DNA of 64,000 nt from Rhizobium sp. P32RR-XVIII (GTDB taxonomy: Bacteria; Pseudomonadota; Alphaproteobacteria; Rhizobiales; Rhizobiaceae). The stretch lies in assembly GCF_012641395.1 (NCBI RefSeq), contig NZ_JABAIH010000003.1, forward strand, positions 1 to 64,000. Direction: 5' to 3'. The notes below the pieces were generated by a model. That model had not been told where the DNA came from. It saw nothing but the letters and a program-made list of their open reading frames with translations, and did not search any database. Both the position numbers and the translations under genes were made by a program. This document shows, piece after piece, positions 42,748-51,552 of the stretch; the stretch's first letter is position 1; every line of letters begins with the position of its first letter.

Positions 42748-44214
42748 TCAAACGGCCTGTTTCAGAGCCTCCTTCTCGGCACGCAGCTCATCGATCGAGC
42801 GGACGTTGCGCCGCGCAGCACCGGCCCAGTCGCGCGTTTTCACGCTGGCCTTCGACAGGCGCTCCTTGGCGGCGGGGATTGCATCGGCATATTGCGGCAG
42901 CCAGCGGGCCTGGGCGACAATCATTTCATCGACCATTTGCCAGACTTCCTCCGGCGTGGAGACAGCCCCGACCAGTGGATCATGCAGCACGGCGAGCTTC
43001 AGGAGATCGACATCGCCGCTGATCGCCGCATGAACCGACATCCGCTGCACGTTGATCGATGAAATGCAGGTGGCCGCGCAGGCTTCGGGAAGGGTGATGC
43101 CGGAGACCATGTTGATCCCAAAGCGATCGACGAAGCCCGGTGACTCGATGATCGCATCGGCCGGCAGGTTGGTGATCACGCCGTTGTTCTTGACGTTGAA
43201 ATGGCCGCGATAGACGCGGTTAGTCTCCAGCGCCTCGAGGATATGGCTCGCATGCTCGTTGGAACGCCGGGACGGATCGATCGGCTTGGACGCGGATTCG
43301 AGAAACTGCGGGAATTCCGTCTCGAACCAGTTGCGGGTTTCCGTCGAGTGACGGAGATAGCCGCCGGTCTCGCCGTGGATCCAGTCCGACATGTCGATCC
43401 ATTTGGTGATCTCATCCGGACGCTTGCGATACCAGGGCAGATATTCGGAAAGGTGGCCGTTGCTTTCCGTCGAATAGACGCCGAAGCGCTTCAGCACGTC
43501 GATGCGCAGCTTTTCCTGTTGCGAATAGACGGGATGCGCCTCGAAAGCGGCGACGAGTTCGTCCTTGCCGATCTTCCGGCCGTTGAGGCGGAGATCAATG
43601 AACCAGGTCTGATGATTGATGCCCGAGCAGATACAGTCGAGCTCCTTCGGCGATTTGGCGCCAAGCACTTCGGCGATTTGCTCTGCCCCGTGTTGGACAC
43701 CGTGGCAGAGGCCGACCGTATCAACCTTTCCGTATTCGATGGCCGCCCAGGTGTTCATCGCCATCGGGTTGGCATAGTTGAGGAATTTTGCACCGGGCTC
43801 GGCGACTTCGCGGATGTCCTTGCAGAAGTCGAGAATGACGGGAATGTTGCGCTGTCCGTAGAGAATGCCGCCTGCGCAGATCGTATCGCCAACGCACTGG
43901 TCGATGCCGTATTTCAGCGGAATGCGGATGTCGTCGGCATAGGCTTCGAGACCGCCGACGCGCACGCAGCTGATGACGTAGCGCGCGCCTTCAAGCGCCT
44001 TGCGGCGGTCGGTCGTCGCCGTGACCGTCGTCGGCAGCCTGTTGGACTCGACGATCTTGTCGAGGATCGCCTTGATCATCTCGAGGTTATGCTGGCTCAG
44101 ATCCGTGAGCGCGAATTCGACGTCCTTGAATTCCGGCACGCATAGAATGTCGGTAAACAGCTTCTTGGTGAAGCCGACGCTGCCTGCCCCGATGATAGCG
44201 ATTTTGAAACTCAT
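42748..44214 (-). CDS. agaL1: Alpha-galactosidase, GH4 family (AgaL1-like)
   Basis: A 488-residue GH4 enzyme, paralogous to the one at 35209. The Rossmann motif is IAIIGAGSVGFTKK; NYANPMAMNTW, the cysteine of LCHGVQHG and the histidine of GINHQTW give the metal site. It needs NAD and Mn as known for MelA. As the first gene of the minus-strand operon it is divergent from the AraC regulator. The start at 44214 follows GAGGTGAAGG. A longer open frame to 44580 runs into the regulator and has no family likeness. Confidence 0.9.
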   Translation of the reverse strand: MSFKIAIIGAGSVGFTKKLFTDILCVPEFKDVEFALTDLSQHNLEMIKAILDKIVESNRLPTTVTATTDRRKALEGARYVISCVRVGGLEAYADDIRIPLKYGIDQCVGDTICAGGILYGQRNIPVILDFCKDIREVAEPGAKFLNYANPMAMNTWAAIEYGKVDTVGLCHGVQHGAEQIAEVLGAKSPKELDCICSGINHQTWFIDLRLNGRKIGKDELVAAFEAHPVYSQQEKLRIDVLKRFGVYSTESNGHLSEYLPWYRKRPDEITKWIDMSDWIHGETGGYLRHSTETRNWFETEFPQFLESASKPIDPSRRSNEHASHILEALETNRVYRGHFNVKNNGVITNLPADAIIESPGFVDRFGINMVSGITLPEACAATCISSINVQRMSVHAAISGDVDLLKLAVLHDPLVGAVSTPEEVWQMVDEMIVAQARWLPQYADAIPAAKERLSKASVKTRDWAGAARRNVRSIDELRAEKEALKQAV

Positions 44215-44426
44215 AACCTTCACCTCGATCCAATCAGATGGTAGGTAAAAAAGGCGAGAGAGGAGACAGGCCACATGCTGGCGCATGTCGTCCAAAAGTG
44301 CCAGAAATCGAGCCTGTATTCCTCGCGGCCGTCCTTTCGACCGCGATCTCTTCCTCTTATGCGAAGGGATTATGCGCATATTCACAAAGGTGGCGAGAGA
44401 AGTATTATGCTTTCGAGGGTAATTTT

Positions 44427-45302
44427 GTGCTGCACGATTTGATCGCCAATGGCCAGTCGATGAGGACAGTCTCTCTGCCTCGCGGCCGACAGCGATTGCA
44501 CGCCATGCCGACCAGCGCGGGCTATGAGGTGCGGCAGAACGAAGTCTACGACTGGGATGGAAGAAAGCGCGGACAAACACCTTTTACGGTGCTTCAACAC
44601 ACGATCAGCGGTCGCGGCCGGCTTCGTTACCAGAACAGGACCCACAACCTTGAAGCCGGCGATACGATGATGGTGCTTGTGCCGCACAATCATCGCTACT
44701 GGCTCGAAAAGGGTGACCGCTGGGAATATTTCTGGATCTCGATGCACGGCGAGGAGACGCTCAGAATCCACAAGATGGTGCTTGGTCTTGCAGGTCCCAT
44801 TCTCAGGCTGCAGCCATCGACCATCGACCATCTTGCCGACTGCAGCCTTCGCCTGATCAAAGGAGCCGCCACCCCCGGTGCGGCTTCCGCGATCGCCTAT
44901 GAAGCGGCGATGGCACTCTACGATGATGTCTTCGGCTCACCGGCTTTTGCGGCAGACCTCAGCGCCATGCAGCCGGTCATCGATCATATCCACGCCAATC
45001 TTGAGCAGCCACTGCCGGTCAGCGAGTTGGCGAGCATCGTCGGCCTCAGCCGCGCGCATTTTTCCCGCAGCTTTGCGGAGAGCGAAGGCCTGCCGCCTGC
45101 CGAATATGTGCTTCAACAGCGGCTGCAACGGGCGACGAAACTACTGACGAAAGCCGATTTCCTGCCGGTCAAGGAGGTGTCGATCATGTGCGGCTTTGAC
45201 GACCCCAACTACTTCTCCAAAGTCTTCCGGCGGGTGTACGGCATCACTCCGACCGAGTTCCGGACTACCGGCATGTATGCCAGCATCGGAAAGGCACGTT
45301 GA
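44427..45302 (+). CDS. agpT: AraC family transcriptional regulator (AgpT-like)
   Basis: A 291-residue AraC/XylS regulator if the GTG at 44427 is used (CGAGGG lies 7 bases before it); an ATG at 44460 gives 280 residues. An N-terminal cupin part holds L-E-A-G-D-T-M-M-V-L-V-P and W-E-Y-F-W-I-S-M-H-G. The C-terminal double helix-turn-helix runs from about residue 190 (L-A-S-I-V-G-L-S-R-A-H-F-S-R-S-F) to VSIMCGFDDPNYFSKVFRRV and Y-G-I-T-P-T-E-F-R. It is divergent from agaL1, the position of AgpT, the activator of alpha-galactoside genes in S. meliloti. Confidence 0.85.
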   Translation: MLHDLIANGQSMRTVSLPRGRQRLHAMPTSAGYEVRQNEVYDWDGRKRGQTPFTVLQHTISGRGRLRYQNRTHNLEAGDTMMVLVPHNHRYWLEKGDRWEYFWISMHGEETLRIHKMVLGLAGPILRLQPSTIDHLADCSLRLIKGAATPGAASAIAYEAAMALYDDVFGSPAFAADLSAMQPVIDHIHANLEQPLPVSELASIVGLSRAHFSRSFAESEGLPPAEYVLQQRLQRATKLLTKADFLPVKEVSIMCGFDDPNYFSKVFRRVYGITPTEFRTTGMYASIGKAR

Positions 45303-45314
45303 ACGGAATTCGGT

Positions 45315-46331
45315 TTACTGTGCTGGTTTGTCGGTGAAGTGAGCCATGGCAAATTCCGCCGCATGCTGGTTGGATCGCCGAGCTTGGTCGAGCCAGAACG
45401 GAAATAGCGAGGCCTCGTGGAAAAGGCCCGGCACCACATCCAGCCGCGTATCGACGTTTGCGGCCTTCAGCTTGTCGAAAAGACGTTCGACATCCCCCCG
45501 CAAAACCTCCTTGTCGCCGACCTGCAGGAGGACGGGGGGAAAGCCTGTGTAATCATTGTTTATTGGTGATACTTGCTGAAGCGAGGTGCTTGCCTTCCCC
45601 GCATATTCCTTCCCTACCTGCTGCAGCCATTCGCGGCTGACGGAAACCTCGTCCTTGCCATCCGCTGGGACCGCCGCCCCCTCGAAATCGACAATCGGGC
45701 TGATTGCTATGACGGCAGCAGGCTTCTCGGCGTTCGTAGCGATCTGGCGAAGGGACATTTGGAGCGCCAGGGTTCCGCCGACGGAGTCGCCGATCACCAC
45801 AATGTTTCCCGCTTCGTACCCGGACTCGAGCAGCCATCGAAAAGCGGTGAGCGCATCGTTGACCTGGCGCGGAAACCGGTATTGCGGCAGCAGCCGATAC
45901 TCGATCAACAGCACATCGGCGGAGGTCGCCTTCGCGAACGAAGCCGCAATATTGCGATGGCTACGCAGGGAGCCGCCATAGAAGCCTCCACCATGAAGAA
46001 AGAGGATGGCGCGCTTGCCAAGTGGATGGTGGAGCCGAGCGGGCCAAATCAGCTCGCCTTCGACGCCATCGGCATCGACTTGGCGTATCTGCACTCGGGT
46101 TGGCTGAGGGGTCGCCCTCATCGCTTCCTCGAAGCGCCGCTTTCGATCGCCAAAATCGGCCTTATCGTCGAGAAGCCGAGCGATGATTTCGGTCGCGCGC
46201 GATCGCAGGTCGTAGGTTGGTGCGCTGGCGTCGTCGGCACGGGCAATATCGATCATCGGTGACAATGCTAGAAGCAGGCACGCCATCGCTCTGCCAGCCA
46301 AGCCGACCTTGGTTCTTGATCGCAATGGCAT
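45315..46331 (-). CDS. Secreted alpha/beta hydrolase (HSL-type esterase)
   Basis: A 338-residue hydrolase with a signal peptide (residues 1-36, ending M-I-D-I-A-R-A-D-D). The hormone-sensitive-lipase motif is FLHGGGFYGG, oxyanion hole HGGGF. The nucleophile serine is in VIGDSVGGTLAL, the acid is probably in LLQVGDKEVLRGD and the histidine in VPGLFHEASLF. These define a carboxylesterase exported to the periplasm or outside. AAGGGGA precedes the ATG at 46331. It is convergent with the agpT-like gene. The substrate is unknown. Confidence 0.87.
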   Translation of the reverse strand: MPLRSRTKVGLAGRAMACLLLALSPMIDIARADDASAPTYDLRSRATEIIARLLDDKADFGDRKRRFEEAMRATPQPTRVQIRQVDADGVEGELIWPARLHHPLGKRAILFLHGGGFYGGSLRSHRNIAASFAKATSADVLLIEYRLLPQYRFPRQVNDALTAFRWLLESGYEAGNIVVIGDSVGGTLALQMSLRQIATNAEKPAAVIAISPIVDFEGAAVPADGKDEVSVSREWLQQVGKEYAGKASTSLQQVSPINNDYTGFPPVLLQVGDKEVLRGDVERLFDKLKAANVDTRLDVVPGLFHEASLFPFWLDQARRSNQHAAEFAMAHFTDKPAQ

Positions 46332-46545
46332 GATGTTCCCCTTCACCCTCGCCTCAGCTGAATGTCGCTACGACTCGCCAAGACTGTAGCGGCAATTGCT
46401 ATCGTGTAAAGGAAGGACAACAGTCGCTGGGAACCTGCCCCAAGCATGCAGCAAAGTTCCCGCTGAGATCATCTTTCTGGTCCCAACGACGATGCCTGGT
46501 TCAGCGACACCTCTTCACAAAGGCAACGTCAGGCCGCTTGACCGG

Positions 46546-47388
46546 CTAGTGCACCGGTTGCTGCTTGGCTCTCGCAACGATCTGCGTCGGATTGACGAAC
46601 TGCAGCGCAAGCACCAGCCAGACAAGCGTCGTGATCATATAGACGACAGCCATGGCGTCGATCGACTGACCGGCACGGACGCCTGAAGCGAAGACAGCAT
46701 AGTAGAGCGATACGACCAGCGTCTGCGTCGTCGGTCCGGCGATGAGGAAGGTGAGTTCGAACATGGCGATGGTGCGCACTAGTACCAGGAGCAATGCAGC
46801 GAGCATGCCGGGCAGCAGCAGTGGCAGCAGAATGCGTATGAAGAGGCTTGTCGTGCCCGCGCCGAACACGCGGGCAGCCGCCTCGATACGCGGGTCGATT
46901 TGCTCGATGAAAGGGATCATGACGAGCACGACGAAGGGGAAGGATGGCACGAGGTTGATCAGCACCACGCCCCAGAAGGTGCCGCCGAGGCCGAGCTGGT
47001 AGAGCACGGTTGCGAGCGGGATGCCGTAGGTCAAAGGCGGGATCAACAGCGGCAGCAGGAAGAGCAGCACGATCAGGCGCTTGCCCGGAAAATCGCGTCG
47101 AGCCAGCGCGTAGGCGGTCATGACGCCGAGAATGCCGGAAATCAGCGTGACGGTGAAGACGATCTCGAAGGTGACGAGCACGACGCTCGAAAGCTGGAAC
47201 TCCTTCCAGGCGCTGAAGTACCAGCGCGTCGTCCAGCCGGCAGGCAGCCACGTGCCGAGCCAGCGCGTCGCGAAGGAATTGATGATGACGACGGCAATCA
47301 CCGCCAAAAGGTTCAGAATGAAAAGGCCGGCCGCCGCCCAGATGGCGATGCGCCAAATTTTCGATGCAAGGCCTTGGTCCCGGATCAT
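46546..47388 (-). CDS. ABC transporter permease (PotC/AfuB-like)
   Basis: A 280-residue permease with about six membrane segments, starting MIRDQGLASKIWRIAIWAAA. The EAA loop is E-A-A-R-V-F-G-A-G-T-T-S-L-F-I-R-I-L-L-P. The ATG at 47388 lies 3 bases after the stop of the preceding permease, with a GTG at 47391 as an alternative. It is the last gene of the second polyamine/iron/phosphonate-type ABC operon. The substrate is inferred only by context (uxuA, GntR, oxidoreductases) and could be a sugar acid. Confidence 0.9.
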   Translation of the reverse strand: MIRDQGLASKIWRIAIWAAAGLFILNLLAVIAVVIINSFATRWLGTWLPAGWTTRWYFSAWKEFQLSSVVLVTFEIVFTVTLISGILGVMTAYALARRDFPGKRLIVLLFLLPLLIPPLTYGIPLATVLYQLGLGGTFWGVVLINLVPSFPFVVLVMIPFIEQIDPRIEAAARVFGAGTTSLFIRILLPLLLPGMLAALLLVLVRTIAMFELTFLIAGPTTQTLVVSLYYAVFASGVRAGQSIDAMAVVYMITTLVWLVLALQFVNPTQIVARAKQQPVH

Positions 47389-47391
47389 CAC

Positions 47392-48273
47392 TTAGCCTTT
47401 CGTGCCGCCGGCAGGGCCGCGATAGAAGAGAGACCGGCAGCCGAGAACAGCCACCACGACAAAGAGTTCGACACCGCCCATGATGAGGGCAATCGCCGAG
47501 CCCAGCGAATGGTCATATTGCTCGAAGGCCGCTTGGTAAGCAGCAATCGAGATGACACGCGTCGGCCCGGCGGGCGCGCCGAGCAAGACGGCCGACGGAA
47601 ACACCGCGAAAGCCTGGACGAAAGCAAGGCAGAAGGTGACGGCGAGCCCGGGAACCAGGAGCGGCAGGAAAACCCGGTAGAAGCGCCGCCATGGACCGGC
47701 CCCCAGCGTGGCTGCGGCATGCTCGATCGCCGGATCGATGCCGGTGATATAGGAAAGCGTAAGCAGGAAGGCGAAGGGAAAGCCGGTGATCAGCAGCGAA
47801 GCAAAGACGCCCCAGTAGTTGTTCGTGAGCTTGAGCGGCGAGTCCAGGATGCCGAGAATGAGCAGCGCGTGATTGAACCAGCCGCGCGGCCCGAGGAAGG
47901 TCAGAAGACCGTCGGCAACGAAGACCGTGCCGAGCGTAATCGGCAGAACAAGGATCGTCGTCAGCAGCCGTTGACGGCGCATCAGCCGGACGCGGAAGGC
48001 AATCGGCACGGCAAGCGCCAAGTTGACGATCGTCACCGGAAGAGCGAGCCACATCGTCGCGCCGATCGTGTTGTACTGGAAGGGATCGGTGAAGAACTTT
48101 GCGTAGTTCGCATACCAGGCACCGCCCTCCTTCGGCATCAGCGAATCCGCGACGCCATAGAAGAACGGATAGACAAAGAGCGCGATCATGAAGATCAGCC
48201 CCGGCAGCACCAGCATCGTCGTGCCGTCGAGGCCGTGGGCTGCAAGCCGGGTGCGAAGCGACGGTCCTTTCAC
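47392..48273 (-). CDS. ABC transporter permease (PotB-like)
   Basis: A 293-residue permease with six predicted helices. A first cytoplasmic part ([20 protein letters not shown]) is followed by L-V-L-P-G-L-I-F-M-I-A-L-F-V-Y-P-F-F-Y-G. The EAA-like loop is H-A-A-A-T-L-G-A-G-P-W-R-R-F-Y-R-V-F-L-P. ATGA overlap with the upstream ATPase gene shows coupling. It pairs with the 46546 permease. Confidence 0.9.
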   Translation of the reverse strand: MKGPSLRTRLAAHGLDGTTMLVLPGLIFMIALFVYPFFYGVADSLMPKEGGAWYANYAKFFTDPFQYNTIGATMWLALPVTIVNLALAVPIAFRVRLMRRQRLLTTILVLPITLGTVFVADGLLTFLGPRGWFNHALLILGILDSPLKLTNNYWGVFASLLITGFPFAFLLTLSYITGIDPAIEHAAATLGAGPWRRFYRVFLPLLVPGLAVTFCLAFVQAFAVFPSAVLLGAPAGPTRVISIAAYQAAFEQYDHSLGSAIALIMGGVELFVVVAVLGCRSLFYRGPAGGTKG

Positions 48274-49376
48274 TCGGCCGCCCCCTTGAAGACAAGCGCC
48301 CTGCCGCTTACCGGCTGCAGCGAGGTGGATGCGCCCCGCGGCAGAACATCATCGGCCCGGAAATAGAGCTCCGATCCATCCTTCGCGGTCGCCATGCCGA
48401 AGAAGGCACGGCCGCGATATTCCATGCTGGCCACGGTCGCCGGAACCCCCTCACCGTCCGAGGTCGCAACGAGATCTTCCGGACGGACGGAAAGCACCGC
48501 CGCATCGCCCACCTTGAGCGGCGTGCGCATGGTGCCGGTCAAGCGGGCGCCCGCCGCCTCGATCTCAGCCTCGTCGCCGGAAACCGAAACGACACGTCCG
48601 GCGATGCGCGTCCGAAAGCCCATGAAATCGGCGACGTTGAGGTTGACCGGCCGCTGGTAGAGGTCCTGCGGCGAGCCGATCTGCTGGATGTGTCCCTGGC
48701 TCATCACGACGATGCGGTCGGCGAGCGACAGCGCCTCGTCCTGATCGTGCGTCACGTAAATGGTCGTCGAACCGATCTGGTCGTGGATGCCTCGGATTTC
48801 AGCGCGCATTTCCAGGCGCAGCTTAGCGTCGAGGTTGGACAGCGGCTCGTCCATCAGGACGATCGGTGGACGGATGACGACAGCGCGGGCAATCGCCACA
48901 CGTTGCTGCTGGCCGCCGGAAAGCTGGCCGGGCAACTTTTCCGCCTGGCTTTCGAGCCGGACGAGCGCCAGCGCGTCATTGATGCGCTTGTCAGCCTCCG
49001 CTCCCTTGATGCCCTGCATGGCGAGGCCGAAGCCGACATTCTTGCGCACGCTCATGTGCGGGAAGAGCGCATAGCTCTGGAACACCATGCCGAAGCCGCG
49101 CTTTTCCGGTTCCAGCTGGTCGATGCGGTTACCGCCGAGGCGGATCTCGCCGCCCGAAAGCCCAAGCAGCCCCGCGATGCAATTGAGCGCCGTCGACTTG
49201 CCGCAGCCGGAGGGGCCGAGCAGGGCGATGAATTCACCCGGCTCGATCGCCAGGTCGATACCGTCGAGGGCATTGTAAGCCCCGAAGGACCGGCGCAAGC
49301 CATCGAGTTCGAGACGGGCATTGTTGCGCGAAGACAGCGCTGTGTTGTTAACCGGCGAATTCAACGCAAACTCCAT
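48270..49376 (-). CDS. ABC transporter ATP-binding protein (PotA/FbpC type)
   Basis: A 368-residue ABC ATPase. Walker [10 protein letters not shown], the Q-loop [12 protein letters not shown], signature [15 protein letters not shown], Walker [13 protein letters not shown] and the switch H in VTHDQDEA are all intact. The C-terminal TOBE domain starts near residue 265 ([12 protein letters not shown]). It follows the binding-protein gene after a hairpin, and its transcript level may be reduced by that hairpin. It powers the permeases encoded just downstream. Confidence 0.93.
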   Translation of the reverse strand: MEFALNSPVNNTALSSRNNARLELDGLRRSFGAYNALDGIDLAIEPGEFIALLGPSGCGKSTALNCIAGLLGLSGGEIRLGGNRIDQLEPEKRGFGMVFQSYALFPHMSVRKNVGFGLAMQGIKGAEADKRINDALALVRLESQAEKLPGQLSGGQQQRVAIARAVVIRPPIVLMDEPLSNLDAKLRLEMRAEIRGIHDQIGSTTIYVTHDQDEALSLADRIVVMSQGHIQQIGSPQDLYQRPVNLNVADFMGFRTRIAGRVVSVSGDEAEIEAAGARLTGTMRTPLKVGDAAVLSVRPEDLVATSDGEGVPATVASMEYRGRAFFGMATAKDGSELYFRADDVLPRGASTSLQPVSGRALVFKGAAE

Positions 49377-49392
49377 TCTCTGCAGGAAAAGA

Positions 49393-49418
49393 ACGGCGCC
49401 GGCCTAAGGCGGCGCCGT
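49393..49418 (-). terminator. Intra-operon stem-loop with U-rich tail after the binding-protein gene
   Basis: ACGGCGCCG at 49393-49401 and CGGCGCCGT at 49410-49418 form a 9-bp stem. On the minus strand it is followed by TCTTTTCC. It lies 10 bases past the binding-protein stop and 17 before the ATPase start, so it is likely a partial terminator that lets less transcript into the ATPase and permease genes. Confidence 0.65.
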
Positions 49419-49427
49419 CTTGTTCGA

Positions 49428-50603
49428 TCAGCCCTTCTTGGCGCCGATCTTCTCGTCCCAGATGCGGAAGGCATCGACGAGCTGCTTCGGCTCGAGCGGC
49501 ACTTCGAGCGGATTGTTCGCGATCCAGTCGGCATATTCCTCGCGGCCGAACTCCTTGATCACGTCCTGGCTTTCCTGCGGCGCCATGTCGATCGTGACGT
49601 CCTTTACTGCCGGGCCCGGATAGAAATAGCCGGCGTCATAAGCAATCGCCTGCTGCTTCGGCTGCAGGATGTAGTTGATGACATCCATGAGAACGGCCAT
49701 CTTCTCATCGGAAACGCCCTTCGGAATGACGGCGTAGTGCGCATCGGTGACCCAGTGGAAGCCGTCGAGCTTCTGCACCTTGGCTTCCGCCGGAACAATG
49801 CCGAGGGCGCGCGGATTGATATCCCAGCCGGTGGTGGTCGCGACCATGTCGCGGGTGCCTTCGCCGAGTTCCTTGAAGACCACGGCAGTACCCGTCGGAT
49901 AATATTCGATGTTTTCACCAAGAGCGGCGAGATAATCCCAGGTCTTGGACCAGCCGTTGACCGGATCGCGGGGATCGCTGTCGCCGAGCAGGTAGGGAAG
50001 CCCCATCAGGAGCGTTCGGCCGGGACCGGAATTGGCGGGGCGGGCATAGAGGAACTTGTTCTTGTTCTGCTTCGTCCAGTCGAGAAGCTCCTGTGCCGTC
50101 TTCGGCGGAGTCGCGACCTTGTCCGGCATGTATTCGAGCAAGGGGCCTGACGGATAGTAGGTGACGACGACGCCATGATCCTTGGCGAGCGCCTGCATCT
50201 TGAAGGCCTGCGGCTGCAAGATGCTTTCCAGATTCGGAAGCTCGGCCTTGTGGGCGGCGAGATCGATCCACAGATCCTGGTCGAGACCAGCCGAAAGAGC
50301 ATCCGTCCCGGTCAGCACGAGATCGATATCGACCTTGCCCGCCGCCTGCTGCGCCTTGATCTTGCCTGGCAGCTCGGGTGCCGGAGCCTTGGTGAAGGCG
50401 AAGCTTGAAACCCAATCTGCCTTTTCCGAGGCATAGGCTTCAAACATGCCCTGCGTCAGCGCCAGATTGCCGGCGACGTCGGCAATGGTGATGGTCACCG
50501 GGCTCGCTGGCTTCTTTGCCTGGGCGAAAAGCCGGGTGGGCAGCATGCCTGCAACGGCAACGCCGGCCGCCGTTCCGACAAATGTTCTGCGTGTAATTTT
50601 CAT
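49428..50603 (-). CDS. ABC transporter substrate-binding protein (PotD/FbpA type)
   Basis: A 391-residue periplasmic binding protein. The N-terminal signal is Tat-like, K-I-T-R-R-T-F-V-G-T-A-A-G-V-A-V-A-G-M-L-P, cleaved near R-L-F-A-Q-A. The mature part shows P-V-T-I-T-I-A-D-V-A-G and P-S-G-P-L-L-E-Y-M-P-D-K. GGAGGAGAGAACATC precedes the ATG. It heads a four-gene minus-strand operon and is divergent from gntR-uxuA, so it may bind a sugar acid feeding mannonate breakdown; the fold class more often binds polyamines, iron or phosphonates. Confidence 0.9.
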   Translation of the reverse strand: MKITRRTFVGTAAGVAVAGMLPTRLFAQAKKPASPVTITIADVAGNLALTQGMFEAYASEKADWVSSFAFTKAPAPELPGKIKAQQAAGKVDIDLVLTGTDALSAGLDQDLWIDLAAHKAELPNLESILQPQAFKMQALAKDHGVVVTYYPSGPLLEYMPDKVATPPKTAQELLDWTKQNKNKFLYARPANSGPGRTLLMGLPYLLGDSDPRDPVNGWSKTWDYLAALGENIEYYPTGTAVVFKELGEGTRDMVATTTGWDINPRALGIVPAEAKVQKLDGFHWVTDAHYAVIPKGVSDEKMAVLMDVINYILQPKQQAIAYDAGYFYPGPAVKDVTIDMAPQESQDVIKEFGREEYADWIANNPLEVPLEPKQLVDAFRIWDEKIGAKKG

Positions 50604-50742
50604 GATGTTCTCTCCTCCTCTGCGGCAGTTACCCGGGCAAAACCCCAGCCACGCCTGCCTCCCAAGATCTGCAGAAATCTCCAATATCCTTATCAAGAGC
50701 GCCGCTCCTTCCAGCGCGTCTTGGCAATGCAATTGAATTGAT

Positions 50743-50752
50743 ATACTAGTAT
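50743..50752. promoter_or_regulatory. Candidate GntR operator in the divergent transporter/gntR gap
   Basis: ATACTAGTAT is a perfect 10-bp palindrome, 31 bases before the gntR start. The flanking AATTGATATAC resembles half of the AATTGGTATACC site known for UxuR/ExuR. It is placed to control both the transporter and gntR-uxuA. One palindrome of this size is modest evidence. Confidence 0.4.
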
Positions 50753-50782
50753 GCACAAGAGAGTCAACGTTAAGGAAATTTC

Positions 50783-51505
50783 ATGCGGCAGGCATCCAGC
50801 TCCGAAGCGATCGACTTTCCGGCTCTCCCGGAAAGACCGCAGAAGCTGCGCCGCGTGACGACAGCGAATGCCATTTTCGAGCGGCTGCATGCGGATATCG
50901 TATCGCTGCGCATGGCGCCTGGCATGGTTCTTCAGGAAAAGCGCATCGCCGAGGAATTCGGCGTCAGCCGCACACCGGTACGCGAAGCCTTGCTTCGGCT
51001 TTCCGACGGCGGTCTCGTCGATATCTTTCCGCAATCGGGCACGGTCGTTTCACGCGTCCCTGTATCGGCAATCCCGGAGGCAGTCGTCATCCGCAAGGCG
51101 CTCGAGAGCACGACCGTCGAAAGCGCCGCCAGAATTGCCGAGCCGCGGCATATCGCGCAGTTGGACGCCATTATCGCCCGGCAAAAAGCGCTTGCGGCTC
51201 TCGGCGATGCGTCCAACTTCCATGAAGAGGACGAGGCGTTTCACGAGGCGATAACACAGATCGCCGGCTATCCAGGGATCTGGGCGATCCTGAAAACGGT
51301 CAAGGTACAGATCGACCGGGCCCGGCGGTTGACGCTTCCGGCCCTGGGTCGCATGGACAATGTCGTTCACGAGCACAAGGTGATCCGCGACGCGATCGCA
51401 GCCCATGACGTGGAGGCAGCGCGAGCCGCCATGCTTCACCATTTGAGCGCCGTCATCCCCGACGTCGCTGAGCTTCGGGCACGCCATCCCGATTATTTCT
51501 GCTAG
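50783..51505 (+). CDS. GntR family regulator (FCD domain), UxuR-like position
   Basis: A 240-residue GntR regulator of the FadR/FCD class. The winged helix is in residues 28-90 (M-V-L-Q-E-K-R-I-A-E-E-F-G-V-S-R-T-P-V-R-E-A-L). The C-terminal FCD domain has metal-type residues in NFHEEDEAFHEAI, VVHEHKVIRDAI and MLHHLSAV. It is followed 47 bases later by uxuA, so it probably responds to a hexuronate-derived ligand. It is divergent from the binding-protein gene. AAGGAAATTTC precedes the ATG. Confidence 0.9.
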   Translation: MRQASSSEAIDFPALPERPQKLRRVTTANAIFERLHADIVSLRMAPGMVLQEKRIAEEFGVSRTPVREALLRLSDGGLVDIFPQSGTVVSRVPVSAIPEAVVIRKALESTTVESAARIAEPRHIAQLDAIIARQKALAALGDASNFHEEDEAFHEAITQIAGYPGIWAILKTVKVQIDRARRLTLPALGRMDNVVHEHKVIRDAIAAHDVEAARAAMLHHLSAVIPDVAELRARHPDYFC

Positions 51506-51552
51506 GCGATCCGGCAGATCAATAAACAAAGAGACAAACAAGGAGGAGACAG

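Noticed and set aside
46900..48366. Long plus-strand open frame (about 488 codons)
   Set aside because: It is antisense to two well-supported permease genes, has arginine/glutamate-rich composition typical of a GC-rich shadow frame, and lacks an RBS.
48690..50150. Long plus-strand open frame (about 486 codons)
   Set aside because: Antisense to the ABC ATPase and binding-protein genes; composition and codon pattern are those of a shadow frame.
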